Assembly (NCBI GenBank): GCA_045636125.1
Contig: JAZTWX010000042.1
Location: 1-64,000 of the forward strand
Direction of reading: 5' to 3'
Source of the DNA: HGM04593 sp045636125
Lineage (GTDB): Bacteria > Bacteroidota > Bacteroidia > Bacteroidales > Bacteroidaceae
DNA length: 64,000 bases
This document shows positions 10,211-18,936 of this stretch, piece by piece. The notes under the pieces were generated by a model, which saw only the letters and a list, made by a program, of their open reading frames with translations, was not told the DNA's origin and did not search any database. Position numbers and translations under genes: made by a program. Within the stretch, counting starts at the first letter, position 1; each line of letters begins with the position of its first letter.

Positions 10211-12316
10211 GTGGACGGTGAACTGAAAATAGAGAAATATCCTCTGCTCAAGCTGGCGGTTCCGCTGGTTGTGGGCATTGTAATAGGGTGGCAGTGCAAC
10301 GTGAGTATGTTGCACATTACCACCTTGTTCGTTTTTTCGGTGGCAGCGGTGGCGGTGGGGCTTTTTTCTATTGCCCCACGTTGGCTTTTCGGTGCGGGTG
10401 CAGTGGGTGCGATGCTTGCTGTGGGGCTCTTTTCCATAAATTGTGAAAAGGGTGTTGCACAGCCGCAGTGGAGCGGGCAAAAGGTAGCTTGTGAGGCCCG
10501 TCTTCTTGAGGTGCCCTATATGAGTGGAACGGCCACCCGTGTCCGCGCTTTTGTAACCGCTTGCGACAGTACTCCCGGTGCTCGCCGCGAGGGTGTCGTT
10601 GATATCTATTTTGCAAATAGTGTGGAGGCTGAAGCCTTGAGGGTGGGGGAGCGCGTGCGTTTCACGGCGGCGGTGGAAAACCCTGCCAATAGCGGCAATC
10701 CTGCGGAATTCGATGTTGTGCGCTATATGCGTGTGAAGGGTATCAGCGGTTCGCTTTTCCTGCCTGTGGGTGGGTGGGAGAGTGCGGGTGTTGAGCCTTT
10801 GGGGTTGCGCGAACGTGCTCTTGTTCTGCGCGACAAGGTTGTGATAATGTATGAACGGCTGGGCTTCGATGGTGATAACCTGTCGATGTTGTCGGCCTTT
10901 TCGGTGGGCGAGAGGCGTGGCTTTTCTGCTCAATTGCGCGAGACTTATGCGCAGGCGGGCGTGAGTCACTTGCTTGCGCTGTCGGGTCTTCACTTGGGAA
11001 TCTTTTATATGGTTGTGGCCGGGTTGCTCTCGTTGGTGGGCGGCGGTTACAGGTTTTTGCTTGTGCGTGAACTTGCGGCGTTGCTCTTGTTGTGGGCGTT
11101 TGCCTTTGTGGCGGGGCTCGCTCCGTCGGTGGTTCGTGCGGCGGTAATGTTCTCTGTAGTGTCGGTGGGTCGATGCTTGCGGCGCGACGGCGCTGTGCTC
11201 AACACCCTTGCGTTTGCTGCGGTGGCAATGCTTGTGTGGCAGCCCCGTCTGTTGTTCGATGTGGGTTTCCAGCTCTCTTTTGCTGCGGTATTTTCCATTG
11301 TGCTTTTTGTGCCTGCGCTGCAACGTGCCGCGCATTGCGAAAAGCACGGGCGGTTGTATAACTTTTTCGTATCGCTAGCCGCGGCTTCTTTAGCTGCGCA
11401 GGTGGGCGTATTGCCGTTTGTGTGGTATTACTTCGGGACTTTTCCGCTCTATTTCCTTTTTGCCAATATGTTGCTTGTTCCCCTCGCTTCGTTACTTATG
11501 GCGCTGGTGGTTCTTTTGCTTGTCTGCACGCCTGTGCCGTTGCTGCAAAGTGCGGTTGCGTGGCTGCTTGAACTGCTTTTGAGCTTTATGAACGGAACGG
11601 TGAAATTCGTGGCTTTGCTCCCCGGCGCTTCGCTTATGTTGCCGCAGGTGGGCCTGCCGGGTGCTTGTTGCATAGCGCTGCTTGTGGTGCTTGTTGTGGT
11701 TGCAGTCGTTGCACGCAAGTGGTGGCCGGCGGTGCTTGCGACGGTGGTTGGCAGCGTTCTTCTGTTGTTGGGATTTTTCTTAATGCCCGAGAAGGCGCGC
11801 AACTATATCCTTGTGTTCAATAACCGCAAGGCGGCTGCAGTGCTTGCGGTGGCGGGCGAGGAACGGGCCTATATGCTCTCGTCGGTGCCTCGTTTCGACT
11901 TCGACGGAGCTCGTGTGGTGGAGCCTTTCCTCTTGAGAGAGGGTATTGAAAAGCCTTGTTGGCTCGAAGATGGTGCTTGCGACAGCCTGGCAAGCTATTC
12001 AAACGGCCTTTTGACGTTTGCGGGGCTGCGTGTGCAGTTGCTTGCCGACGATTGCTGGCTTGCCGACAGCGTGAGCCGCCCTGTGGATGCGCTGCTCTTG
12101 TGCCGTGGTTATTTGGGCAAGGTAAGCGACCTGCTTGTGCATTATCCCGCCTCTTGCGTTATTCTCGACGGCTCGCTCTATGAACGCAGCCGTGCCCGTC
12201 TGTTGCGCGAGTGTGCAGCTGCCGGGGTGGGGTGTGTCGATGTATCTACGGTTGGCGCAGTGCGGCTTATGGGAGGCGGCGATACTTTTGCCGTGGAGAC
12301 TATGCGTGGAAAATAG
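10211..12316 (+). CDS. ComEC/Rec2-family DNA uptake channel-like protein
   Basis: A 701-residue polytopic membrane protein. It has an N-terminal hydrophobic DUF4131-like region, then the Competence domain with the signature A-L-S-G-L-H-L near residues 254-262 and many membrane helices to about residue 530. In transformable bacteria ComEC carries single-stranded DNA across the inner membrane. The C-terminal ~170 residues are soluble but show no HxHxDH metallo-beta-lactamase motif, so any nuclease-like activity of that domain is probably absent. I take the GTG at 10211 as start because it sits 19 bases after rpe and no suitable upstream ATG exists; this start is less certain than the frame. No other competence genes are in the window. 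Confidence 0.88.
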   Translation: MDGELKIEKYPLLKLAVPLVVGIVIGWQCNVSMLHITTLFVFSVAAVAVGLFSIAPRWLFGAGAVGAMLAVGLFSINCEKGVAQPQWSGQKVACEARLLEVPYMSGTATRVRAFVTACDSTPGARREGVVDIYFANSVEAEALRVGERVRFTAAVENPANSGNPAEFDVVRYMRVKGISGSLFLPVGGWESAGVEPLGLRERALVLRDKVVIMYERLGFDGDNLSMLSAFSVGERRGFSAQLRETYAQAGVSHLLALSGLHLGIFYMVVAGLLSLVGGGYRFLLVRELAALLLLWAFAFVAGLAPSVVRAAVMFSVVSVGRCLRRDGAVLNTLAFAAVAMLVWQPRLLFDVGFQLSFAAVFSIVLFVPALQRAAHCEKHGRLYNFFVSLAAASLAAQVGVLPFVWYYFGTFPLYFLFANMLLVPLASLLMALVVLLLVCTPVPLLQSAVAWLLELLLSFMNGTVKFVALLPGASLMLPQVGLPGACCIALLVVLVVVAVVARKWWPAVLATVVGSVLLLLGFFLMPEKARNYILVFNNRKAAAVLAVAGEERAYMLSSVPRFDFDGARVVEPFLLREGIEKPCWLEDGACDSLASYSNGLLTFAGLRVQLLADDCWLADSVSRPVDALLLCRGYLGKVSDLLVHYPASCVILDGSLYERSRARLLRECAAAGVGCVDVSTVGAVRLMGGGDTFAVETMRGK

Positions 12317-12337
12317 CGCAGAAAAAGGGCATAAATA

Positions 12338-12368
12338 TTGCCAATAAGGGCGTTGTTTTGTATTTTCG
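12338..12368 (+). promoter_or_regulatory. Promoter for nrnA
   Basis: TTG at 12338-12340 and TATTTTCG at 12361-12368 are separated by 20 bases, matching the Bacteroidota -33/-7 pattern. The gene starts 33 bases downstream. Confidence 0.5.
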
Positions 12369-12400
12369 CACTCTATAAAATATAAAAGAAAAATAGGTTT

Positions 12401-13429
12401 ATGCTCGATATGTTAATCTCCGCACCGCAGGTTGAGGCCTTGCGCTGTGCAATTGCGAGAAATTCAAAATTTGTTGTTGCTGCTCACAAGAACCCCGACG
12501 GCGATGCCGTGGGTTCTACCCTTGCTATGATGCTCTATCTGCGCAGCATGGGCAAGGAGGCTTGCGTGGTGCTGCCCAACGCTTTCCCCGAATTCCTGGG
12601 CTGGTTGCCCGCTGCCGACGAGGTGTTTTTCTACGATACTCACAAAGAGGCTGCCGACGCTGCCATTGCTGCTGCCGACGCAATTTTCTGCCTCGACTTC
12701 AACTCCCTCTCCCGTTTGGGCGATATGGGCGATGCCGTTGCTGCATCGCGTGGCGAGAAAATTCTTGTCGACCACCATCTGCACCCCGACGAGGGCTTCT
12801 CGGTGGCTGTGTCGTGCCCCGAAGCCTGTTCGACGTCGGAGCTGGTGTTTCGCATAATTTACCGCCTTTCCACCGTCGAGGCTCTCTCGCTGCAAATGGC
12901 GCAGGCAATATACACGGGTATGATGACCGACACGGGCTCGTTTGCATATGCATCGAACAGAAAGGATATTTATCTCATTGTTGCAGAGCTCATTGCAAAG
13001 GGCGTGGACAAGGATGCCATCTATCGCAAGGTGTTCTATAATTATTCCGAGTCGCGTTTGCGCCTTATGGGCTATGTGTTGCACAAGAAGCTGAAATTCA
13101 TTCGCGGGAAAAATGCAGCGCTCATTACTCTTACAAACGAAGAGCTCAAGCGCTTCAATGTTGCAAAGGGCGACACCGAAGGGCTTGTGAACATACCGTT
13201 GCAGAAGAAGAACCTGCGCCTCTCCTGTTTCTTGCGCGAGGAGATGCCCGGGAAAATAAACGTGTCGTTGCGCAGTGTGGGTGATTTTCCCTGCAATACT
13301 CTTGCTGCGGAATTTTTTGGTGGCGGCGGCCACAAAAATGCGTCGGGCGGCGAAGTGCGCGACACTATGGAGGCTGCGGTTGCTGTTTTTATGAAGGCTG
13401 TGGAGGCTTATGGCGAGCAATTGGTGTAG
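12401..13429 (+). CDS. nrnA: DHH-family nanoRNase / pAp phosphatase
   Basis: The 342-residue protein has the DHH-DHHA1 layout of NrnA, which degrades very short RNAs to mononucleotides and dephosphorylates 3'-phosphoadenosine 5'-phosphate. Metal-binding motifs are visible: H29-K-N-P-D-G-D35 at the N-terminus, the V-D-H-H triad near residue 123, and the C-terminal glycine-rich substrate loop GGGHKNASGG near 306-316. It begins MLDMLISAPQ; a start at the next Met (residue 4) is also possible. It has its own promoter and stands alone. DHH phosphodiesterases acting on cyclic dinucleotides are relatives, but no PAS or GGDEF-like extension is present. Confidence 0.92.
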   Translation: MLDMLISAPQVEALRCAIARNSKFVVAAHKNPDGDAVGSTLAMMLYLRSMGKEACVVLPNAFPEFLGWLPAADEVFFYDTHKEAADAAIAAADAIFCLDFNSLSRLGDMGDAVAASRGEKILVDHHLHPDEGFSVAVSCPEACSTSELVFRIIYRLSTVEALSLQMAQAIYTGMMTDTGSFAYASNRKDIYLIVAELIAKGVDKDAIYRKVFYNYSESRLRLMGYVLHKKLKFIRGKNAALITLTNEELKRFNVAKGDTEGLVNIPLQKKNLRLSCFLREEMPGKINVSLRSVGDFPCNTLAAEFFGGGGHKNASGGEVRDTMEAAVAVFMKAVEAYGEQLV

Positions 13430-13566
13430 TTTTTTAGTATTTTTATAATTAATATAACATTTAGGTAACAAAAAATTGTTTTTTGTTTTTGTAATTTTGC
13501 AAGCGGGTATTATATTTGAATAATTTTTTCGGGCATTGCGCCCGTTTGCAAACAAAGGAAAGAAAT

Positions 13567-14196
13567 ATGACAAATAAAAAGTGGCTTCTTGCGCTGTTGA
13601 TGCTCTTGCCTGCGATGATTTTTGTGGCGTGTGACGACGAAGTATCATATTCCGAAATGAAGGAGCGTGAGCGCGAGGCTATAAACGATTTTATTGTAAA
13701 CAACGGCATAAAGAAGATAAAAAGAAAGCAGTTCGAAGCCGCCGACAGTGTTACCGACATTGCAAAAAACGAGTATGTGTTGTTGGGTGATGTGTATGCG
13801 CAGTTCGTGTGTAACCCCAAAGAACAGCCCGGTGCAAAAAAAGTGGAGGACGGTACAGGTCTTAACCTGCTTGTCCGCTTTGTGGAGTATAGCATAATGG
13901 ACCAGGATACCATAAATACCAACCGCGGCGAGGGTTACACCCTCGACGAAATGAGGGTTGAAAATGAAAGCGGCTCGTTCACGGCCTATTTTACAAAGGG
14001 AGAAATGTACAGCAAGTACGGTTCGCCCGCTGTGCCCGAGGGGTGGCTCACAGTGATGCCTTATCTCTATTTTGCCCGCTCGCAGGCCAATTTGGCCGAA
14101 GTTAACCTCATTGTTCCGCACACACAGGGTACATCGCTTGCAGCAACATATGTTTACCCTTGTTTTTACAACATAACGTTCCAGATGGAAAATTAA
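13567..14196 (+). CDS. DUF4827-like lipoprotein
   Basis: A 209-residue exported protein. The start ATG at 13567 gives a charged N-terminus, hydrophobic stretch and lipobox ending at Cys22 (IFVAC-DD), so it should be a lipoprotein with an acidic +2/+3 region. The frame is open further upstream, but that part lacks a signal peptide. The body (for example IVNNGIKKI and the late aromatic region) resembles the Bacteroidales DUF4827 family, which looks distantly FKBP-like; no catalytic function can be stated. A -7-type TAATTTTG lies at 13492-13499. glmM starts 24 bases after the stop, so they may share a transcript. Confidence 0.8.
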   Translation: MTNKKWLLALLMLLPAMIFVACDDEVSYSEMKEREREAINDFIVNNGIKKIKRKQFEAADSVTDIAKNEYVLLGDVYAQFVCNPKEQPGAKKVEDGTGLNLLVRFVEYSIMDQDTINTNRGEGYTLDEMRVENESGSFTAYFTKGEMYSKYGSPAVPEGWLTVMPYLYFARSQANLAEVNLIVPHTQGTSLAATYVYPCFYNITFQMEN

Positions 14197-14220
14197 TCAA
14201 CCTTATTAAAAACTTATATA

Positions 14221-15609
14221 ATGACACTTATCAAATCAATCTCGGGAATCAGAGGTACCATCGGTGGTAAGGCCGATGAGGGACTTACTCCTCTGGATGT
14301 AGTGAAATTGACATCGGCGTACGCAGCGCTGATACGTAAGACAACTACAAAAACAAGCAACAAAATTGTTGTAGGCCGCGACGCTCGTCTGTCGGGTGAT
14401 ATGGTAAACAAAATTGTTTGCGGTACTCTTATGGGTATGGGCTATGATGTTGTTGATATTGGTCTTGCATCTACCCCCACAACCGAAGTTGCAGTTACAA
14501 TGGAGGATGCTTGCGGTGGTATCATCCTCACAGCAAGCCACAACCCCCGTCAGTGGAATGCTCTCAAGCTCCTCAACGAGAAGGGTGAGTTCTTGAACGC
14601 TGCCGAGGGTAAAGAGGTGCTCCGCATTGCCGAGGCCGAGGAATTCGATTATGCCGATGTTGAGACACTCGGTAAATATCGCCTCGACGAGACATACAAC
14701 GCAAAACACATCGACGCAGTTCTTTCTCTTCCCCTTGTTGATGTTGAGGCTATCAAGGCTGCAGGCTTCAAGGTGGCTATCGACTGCGTGAACTCTGTAG
14801 GTGGTGTAATCCTTCCTATGTTGTTCGAGAAATTGGGTATCACAAAGGTGGACAAGCTCTACTGCGAGCCCACAGGTGACTTCCAGCACAACCCCGAGCC
14901 TCTTGCAAAGAACTTGGGCGACATTATGGGCCTTATGGCAAAGGGTGGCAACGATGTTGCTTTTGTTGTTGACCCCGACGTTGACCGCCTTGCAATCATT
15001 TGCGAGAATGGCGAAATGTATGGCGAGGAGTATACACTCGTTACCGTTGCCGACTATGTTTTGAAACACACACCCGGAAATACTGTTTCTAACCTCAGTT
15101 CTACACGTGCTTTGCGCGATGTTACAAATGCTCACGGTTGCGAGTATTCGGCATCGGCTGTTGGTGAGGTGAACGTGGTTACAAAAATGCGCGAGGTGAA
15201 CGCCATCATCGGTGGTGAGGGTAACGGCGGAGTAATCTATCCCGCTTGCCACGCAGGCCGCGACGCATTGGTAGGTATCTGCTTGTTCTTGAGCCACCTT
15301 GCTCACGAGAAAAAGACTGTAAGTGAGTTGCGTGCAACTTATCCCGCTTACTTTATGGGCAAGAACCGCATCGACCTTAAACCCGGTTGCGATGTTGACG
15401 CTATCCTTGAGAAGATTAAGGCTACATACGCCGGTAAGGCCGAAATTAACACTATCGACGGTGTTAAGCTCGACTTCCCCGAAACTTGGGTACACTTGCG
15501 CAAGAGTAACACCGAGCCCATCATCCGCATCTATTCAGAGGGCCCCACACAGGAGGCTGCCGATGCTATTGGTGAGGAGATTCTTGCTCTCGCAAACAGC
15601 TTGATGTAA
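14221..15609 (+). CDS. glmM: Phosphoglucosamine mutase
   Basis: Converts glucosamine 6-phosphate to glucosamine 1-phosphate for UDP-GlcNAc synthesis, feeding peptidoglycan and lipid A. The 462-residue protein has the four-domain phosphohexomutase plan: the phosphoserine loop TASHNP with Ser106, the metal loop D251-P-D-V-D-R, the sugar loop GEGNGG, and the C-terminal phosphate-binding RKSNTEP. The SGIRGTIGG start fits the family. Related Bacteroidales enzymes are annotated as GlmM, but sugar specificity within this superfamily cannot be proved by motif. A long terminator follows. Confidence 0.9.
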   Translation: MTLIKSISGIRGTIGGKADEGLTPLDVVKLTSAYAALIRKTTTKTSNKIVVGRDARLSGDMVNKIVCGTLMGMGYDVVDIGLASTPTTEVAVTMEDACGGIILTASHNPRQWNALKLLNEKGEFLNAAEGKEVLRIAEAEEFDYADVETLGKYRLDETYNAKHIDAVLSLPLVDVEAIKAAGFKVAIDCVNSVGGVILPMLFEKLGITKVDKLYCEPTGDFQHNPEPLAKNLGDIMGLMAKGGNDVAFVVDPDVDRLAIICENGEMYGEEYTLVTVADYVLKHTPGNTVSNLSSTRALRDVTNAHGCEYSASAVGEVNVVTKMREVNAIIGGEGNGGVIYPACHAGRDALVGICLFLSHLAHEKKTVSELRATYPAYFMGKNRIDLKPGCDVDAILEKIKATYAGKAEINTIDGVKLDFPETWVHLRKSNTEPIIRIYSEGPTQEAADAIGEEILALANSLM

Positions 15610-15616
15610 TAGTCAT

Positions 15617-15673
15617 TTCTATAAAAAGTCATAGGGCAGGTTCGTCGAACCTGCCCTATGACTTTTTATAGAA
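15617..15673 (+). terminator. Exceptionally long terminator after glmM
   Basis: An almost perfect inverted repeat of about 28 bp per arm (15617-15644 with 15646-15673) around a single unpaired base. Its core pairs AGTCATAGGGCAGGTTCG with its complement and its outer arms are A- and T-rich, so it could terminate from either side. Confidence 0.85.
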
Positions 15674-15887
15674 TTTCTTTGCTGTATCTCCAAAGACTTT
15701 TGTAAGTAAACAGCATTCAAACCTATTATAGTTAGTTGCTTTGCATATTTTTCTCACATTTTTGTTGTTGCTTTAATTTTATTTTATAAACTTTGTGGCA
15801 AACAAATAATTTATAGCCTATGAAACATTAGCACTAATCGTGCGCACAATTTAGACATATTGGGATTAAGCGTTTAGCTTGTATTCT

Positions 15888-16006
15888 TGTTCTTGAAACT
15901 TCGACACTTTCAACGACAACCAAGAGTAAAGCGATGAACGCTCACGCCATTGGCGTGGGCTTTACTCGTGTATTTGGTTGTCAGGTAGTCGAAGACCTCA
16001 AGAACA
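15888..16006. repeat. 119-base segmented palindrome
   Basis: Five helices nest around one centre at 15950: TGTTCTTGA 15888-15896 with 15998-16006; CTTCGAC 15899-15905 with 15988-15994; GACAACCAA 15915-15923 with 15974-15982; GAGTAAAGC 15924-15932 with 15959-15967; and CACGCCA 15943-15949 with 15951-15957. That is 41 paired positions broken by short unequal gaps. It is longer and more interrupted than a terminator and has no T tract. It lies 92 bases before two AT-rich genes. It could be a structured RNA, a MITE-like remnant or a site for a DNA-processing enzyme; nothing in the window decides. Confidence 0.8.
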
Positions 16007-16097
16007 GATAATCGGGTTTTGTCCACGCTTTTCTTTTGTGCGTATTGTAATAATCGGACAGCATTTGTTTTATTAATTGATTATTAAAAATACGATT

Positions 16098-16421
16098 ATG
16101 AAAAAGTTTATATTATTTCTGTTTGTTATTTCAATGTTGTTAGTGACAGTTTCTTATGCGAAAGATTGTTGTCGTGTCTTAACTAATTCAGATGTTGCTA
16201 TGGAAATCTCTGCGGAGGATGGTTACGAATTTGTGGGCGAATATTCTTTCTGTACACTAAATTCTTGCTCATCAGTTTATTTCAATGTTTATCTGAAAGG
16301 AAAAACTTATTATGTCGAAGATAATAGAAAGTATTATCGATTGATGCCAACAAAGGTGAAAGATTTTGATTATAACTATTATTATTCACGTCAAGGAAAA
16401 AAATATTATGTTCATCTATAA
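16098..16421 (+). CDS. Small exported protein of unknown function
   Basis: The 107-residue protein starts at the ATG at 16098; a TTG further upstream would only add a charged extension. A signal peptide ends near VSYA/KDCC (residue 22). The mature part is rich in Tyr and has four Cys (CC, then C-T-L-N-S-C), which could form disulfides. I recognise no family. Base composition is clearly more AT-rich than flanking genes, and it uses AT-ending codons, suggesting acquisition. The next gene starts 12 bases after the stop, so the two form a unit. Confidence 0.7.
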   Translation: MKKFILFLFVISMLLVTVSYAKDCCRVLTNSDVAMEISAEDGYEFVGEYSFCTLNSCSSVYFNVYLKGKTYYVEDNRKYYRLMPTKVKDFDYNYYYSRQGKKYYVHL

Positions 16422-16433
16422 TTAAAATTTGCT

Positions 16434-17435
16434 ATGCGTAAATACATATTTATATTTATCTTTATTTCGTTTTTTACGAATTGTAGCACTATCTCAACAT
16501 TGTTGGAGTCTGGTTATGACGATCCTGTAAAATTGTTGAATTCGGCGATTGATGATGTAGCAGTTGCAATACAACCTTCAATAGATGAGAACTTTGATAA
16601 AGAGGTTGCGGCATTCTTTGAACAGAATGAAAGATTTACCAATCCTGAAAGTCCAGATTATGACCCGTATTTTGAAATACGATATGTAATAGATAGCGAT
16701 AATCGTTCAATAACTCGTCTTTCGAATGATTCGGTAATAAAACTGATTAAAGAGATGAATATATCTCTAGAGACTGACGAGATTAAGAAAGATATGATAG
16801 AGTATTCAATAGTTTCAAAATTTGAATATGAGGAACTGTTTGCAACTGCAGAATTAAGAGAACAGAACAGAGAACGTTATTTAGAGTGTTGGGCAAAACT
16901 TAGAGAATTACGTACTATGGAATATTTTGCCTCAAAACAAATAGATAACACCTCTGACGGTTCAGAAGAAACAAACAATGTTGCAGAAATAGATGAGGTG
17001 AAAAATAACCATGTTTATGAAATTGTGAATCCTGAAAAAACGGTTCAGCCTGCAACAGATGTGGACGATATGATACAAACGGATAAAAGCATCGGCTCAC
17101 GTTTGGTATTTGTTATAGATGATTATGGAATAAATGAATTCGAACTCTCAAAGAATAAAGAGGTTGAGCTACTTTCCATTTGTGAATCTATTGCTTGTAA
17201 AACAGTTAAAAGAATAATAATAGAAGGACACACTTGTGACTTAGGTACAGAGGCTGTAAATAATAATGTTGGTTTGAATAGAGCTAAGGTCGTAAAAACT
17301 TTTTTGAATAAGTCTGGTGTGCAATGCGATGATGTTGAAGTCAAGTCTTTGGGCGCGTCATTTCCTGTAGTTGATAATAAAATAAACAAACGTAAAAACA
17401 GGAGAGTGGTGATTAATGTGATTGTAGATCTATAG
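16434..17435 (+). CDS. Lipoprotein with OmpA-like peptidoglycan-binding C-terminus
   Basis: A 333-residue protein with a lipobox at Cys17 (FFTNC-S), a low-complexity acidic and helical middle, and a C-terminal region from about residue 220 that reads like an OmpA/MotB domain: IIEGHTC, then NxxLxxxRAxxVxxFL, then GxxxP and a terminal NRRVVI. Such domains anchor outer-membrane lipoproteins to peptidoglycan. The binding motif is partly altered (GHTCDLG where GHTDxxG is usual), so binding is an inference. It shares the AT-rich composition of the preceding small exported gene and probably its transcript. Confidence 0.8.
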   Translation: MRKYIFIFIFISFFTNCSTISTLLESGYDDPVKLLNSAIDDVAVAIQPSIDENFDKEVAAFFEQNERFTNPESPDYDPYFEIRYVIDSDNRSITRLSNDSVIKLIKEMNISLETDEIKKDMIEYSIVSKFEYEELFATAELREQNRERYLECWAKLRELRTMEYFASKQIDNTSDGSEETNNVAEIDEVKNNHVYEIVNPEKTVQPATDVDDMIQTDKSIGSRLVFVIDDYGINEFELSKNKEVELLSICESIACKTVKRIIIEGHTCDLGTEAVNNNVGLNRAKVVKTFLNKSGVQCDDVEVKSLGASFPVVDNKINKRKNRRVVINVIVDL

Positions 17436-17490
17436 AATTAACATTTCTGATGTCGAACTTGAGGATGACTCAGAAACTATTTTGCAAAGA

Positions 17491-17530
17491 AAGTAATCCT
17501 TGCTAAAGAATACTTTGGCAGGGATTACTT
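17491..17530 (+). terminator. Terminator after the AT-rich gene pair
   Basis: AAGTAATCC at 17491-17499 pairs with GGATTACTT at 17522-17530 with additional inner pairing (TTGC with GCAG). It separates this plus-strand unit from the convergent hemW gene. Confidence 0.6.
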
Positions 17531-17558
17531 GTTTAGAATGTGGATTTTTGAGTCACTC

Positions 17559-18686
17559 TCATACATATATAAACTCCCTTATCACCGCGTCGCTCACAAA
17601 AATGCCTTTTGGGGTGAGCGTGAGGCACCCGTCGGCTGTCTCGCGCAGGTTTCCGGCTGAAATTCCTTTTCGCGCAGCTGCCATCATATAATTATATAAG
17701 GTGTCGCCGAACTCCTTTTTAATATATTGGAGCGGTAGGCCGTCGGCGGTGCGCAGGCGGGTGAGCACGGTGTCGTTGTATTTCTCCTCGGTGGTGAGCG
17801 TTTCGCTCTCGAACAGCGGCGCGCCGCTGTTTATACCTTTTATATATTCGGTAACGCTGGCAATGTTCCAGCGGCGTTCGGTGCCGTTGTAGGAGTGGGC
17901 GGCTGCACCGCAACCTGTGTAGGGTATTCCGCACCAGTAGCTGCTGTTGTGGCGGCTCTCATAACCGGGGAGTGCGAAATTCGAAATTTCGTAGTGGCGG
18001 TAGCCGGCTTTTTTCAGTTCATCGATGAGCATAGTAAACTGTTGCAGGTTCTCTTCCTCGCTCAGCTCGGTAATTTTGCCCTCTTCCAAGTCGCGCAACA
18101 GCGGGGTGTCCTCTTCGTACATAAGGTTGTAGGCGCTTATGTGGGTGGGGCGCAGGCTTATGGCTGTGCGCAGGTCGTGCAGCCAGCTTTGCGGTGTGGA
18201 GCCGGGGAGGGCAAAAATGAGGTCGATGCTTATGTTGCTGAACCCTGCGGCGCGGGCGTTCTTTACAGCCTCGCACGCTGCGGCGGCTGTGTGGCGGCGG
18301 CCAATGGTTTTGAGGATGTCGTCGTCGAAGGTCTGCACGCCCATACTTATGCGGTTGAAGCCGCAGGCGGCGAGTGCGGCGAGGCGCTCTGGGGTGAGGT
18401 CGTCGGGGTTGCACTCTATTGTAATTTCGGGCTCGGGCGCAATGGCGTAGTTCTCCTTTATTGTGCGCATAATGCGCTCAATTTGCTCGCAGGTGAGCAT
18501 CGACGGGGTTCCACCGCCAAAGTAGATGGTGGAAACGGGCTCGCCGGCATACTCCTTGCGCAGGGTGAGCTCGCGGCATAGCGCGTGGGTATATTCGCCG
18601 CGCTTGTCGTTGAGGGTGGTTGAATAGAAGGCGCAGTAGCGGCACCTTTGTTTGCAGAATGGGATGTGTATGTAGAGCCCTGCCAT
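17559..18686 (-). CDS. hemW: Radical SAM heme chaperone HemW
   Basis: The 375-residue protein begins YIHIPFC and carries the [4Fe-4S]/SAM motif Cys11-x3-Cys15-x2-Cys18, then the YFGGGTPS glycine-rich SAM-binding segment. The C-terminal HemW domain follows with QF.MLIDEL...YEISNFA and N-x-x-Y-W motifs. HemW proteins bind heme and deliver it to cytochromes; they are often misnamed oxygen-independent coproporphyrinogen oxidase. Length and the CxxxCxxC without HemN's extra N-terminal residues favour HemW. A -7-like element (TATCTTCG on the minus strand, 18723-18730) lies 37 bases upstream. The gene is monocistronic here. Confidence 0.92.
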   Translation of the reverse strand: MAGLYIHIPFCKQRCRYCAFYSTTLNDKRGEYTHALCRELTLRKEYAGEPVSTIYFGGGTPSMLTCEQIERIMRTIKENYAIAPEPEITIECNPDDLTPERLAALAACGFNRISMGVQTFDDDILKTIGRRHTAAAACEAVKNARAAGFSNISIDLIFALPGSTPQSWLHDLRTAISLRPTHISAYNLMYEEDTPLLRDLEEGKITELSEEENLQQFTMLIDELKKAGYRHYEISNFALPGYESRHNSSYWCGIPYTGCGAAAHSYNGTERRWNIASVTEYIKGINSGAPLFESETLTTEEKYNDTVLTRLRTADGLPLQYIKKEFGDTLYNYMMAAARKGISAGNLRETADGCLTLTPKGIFVSDAVIREFIYV

Positions 18687-18936
18687 AGCGTGTTTTTGTT
18701 AAACAATCTTTAATTGCGCCTGCGAAGATACCTTTTTTCTTGCTTTTTGAAAAAACCTTTTCTTTCTATTTGCTTTTTCTAAAGAAAATTCCTAAATTGC
18801 TACCGCTTTATAACTAACTAACCGAACAGGGCTGCTTGGGAGAGTGAGCAGAGCGGGTAAAGACATTTCCTGAATGAAAATGATTATCGGCTCTTGGCTT
18901 ATCTTTTTTGTGGTCTTGTAAAAACCAAAAAATAAT

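Noticed and set aside
9457..10437. Minus-strand frame over rpe
   Set aside because: Shadow of rpe and the comEC start; it contains His-rich nonsense composition and crosses the rpe promoter.
14236..15495. Minus-strand frame of 419 residues over glmM
   Set aside because: Antisense shadow of a strongly biased gene; no recognisable motif.
15888..16006. CRISPR repeat or integron attC site
   Set aside because: Only one copy is present, and the helices do not show the R'/L' core motifs of attC or a spacer array.
17559..18686. Oxygen-independent coproporphyrinogen oxidase HemN
   Set aside because: The length, N-terminus and C-terminal domain fit HemW, which lacks that activity.
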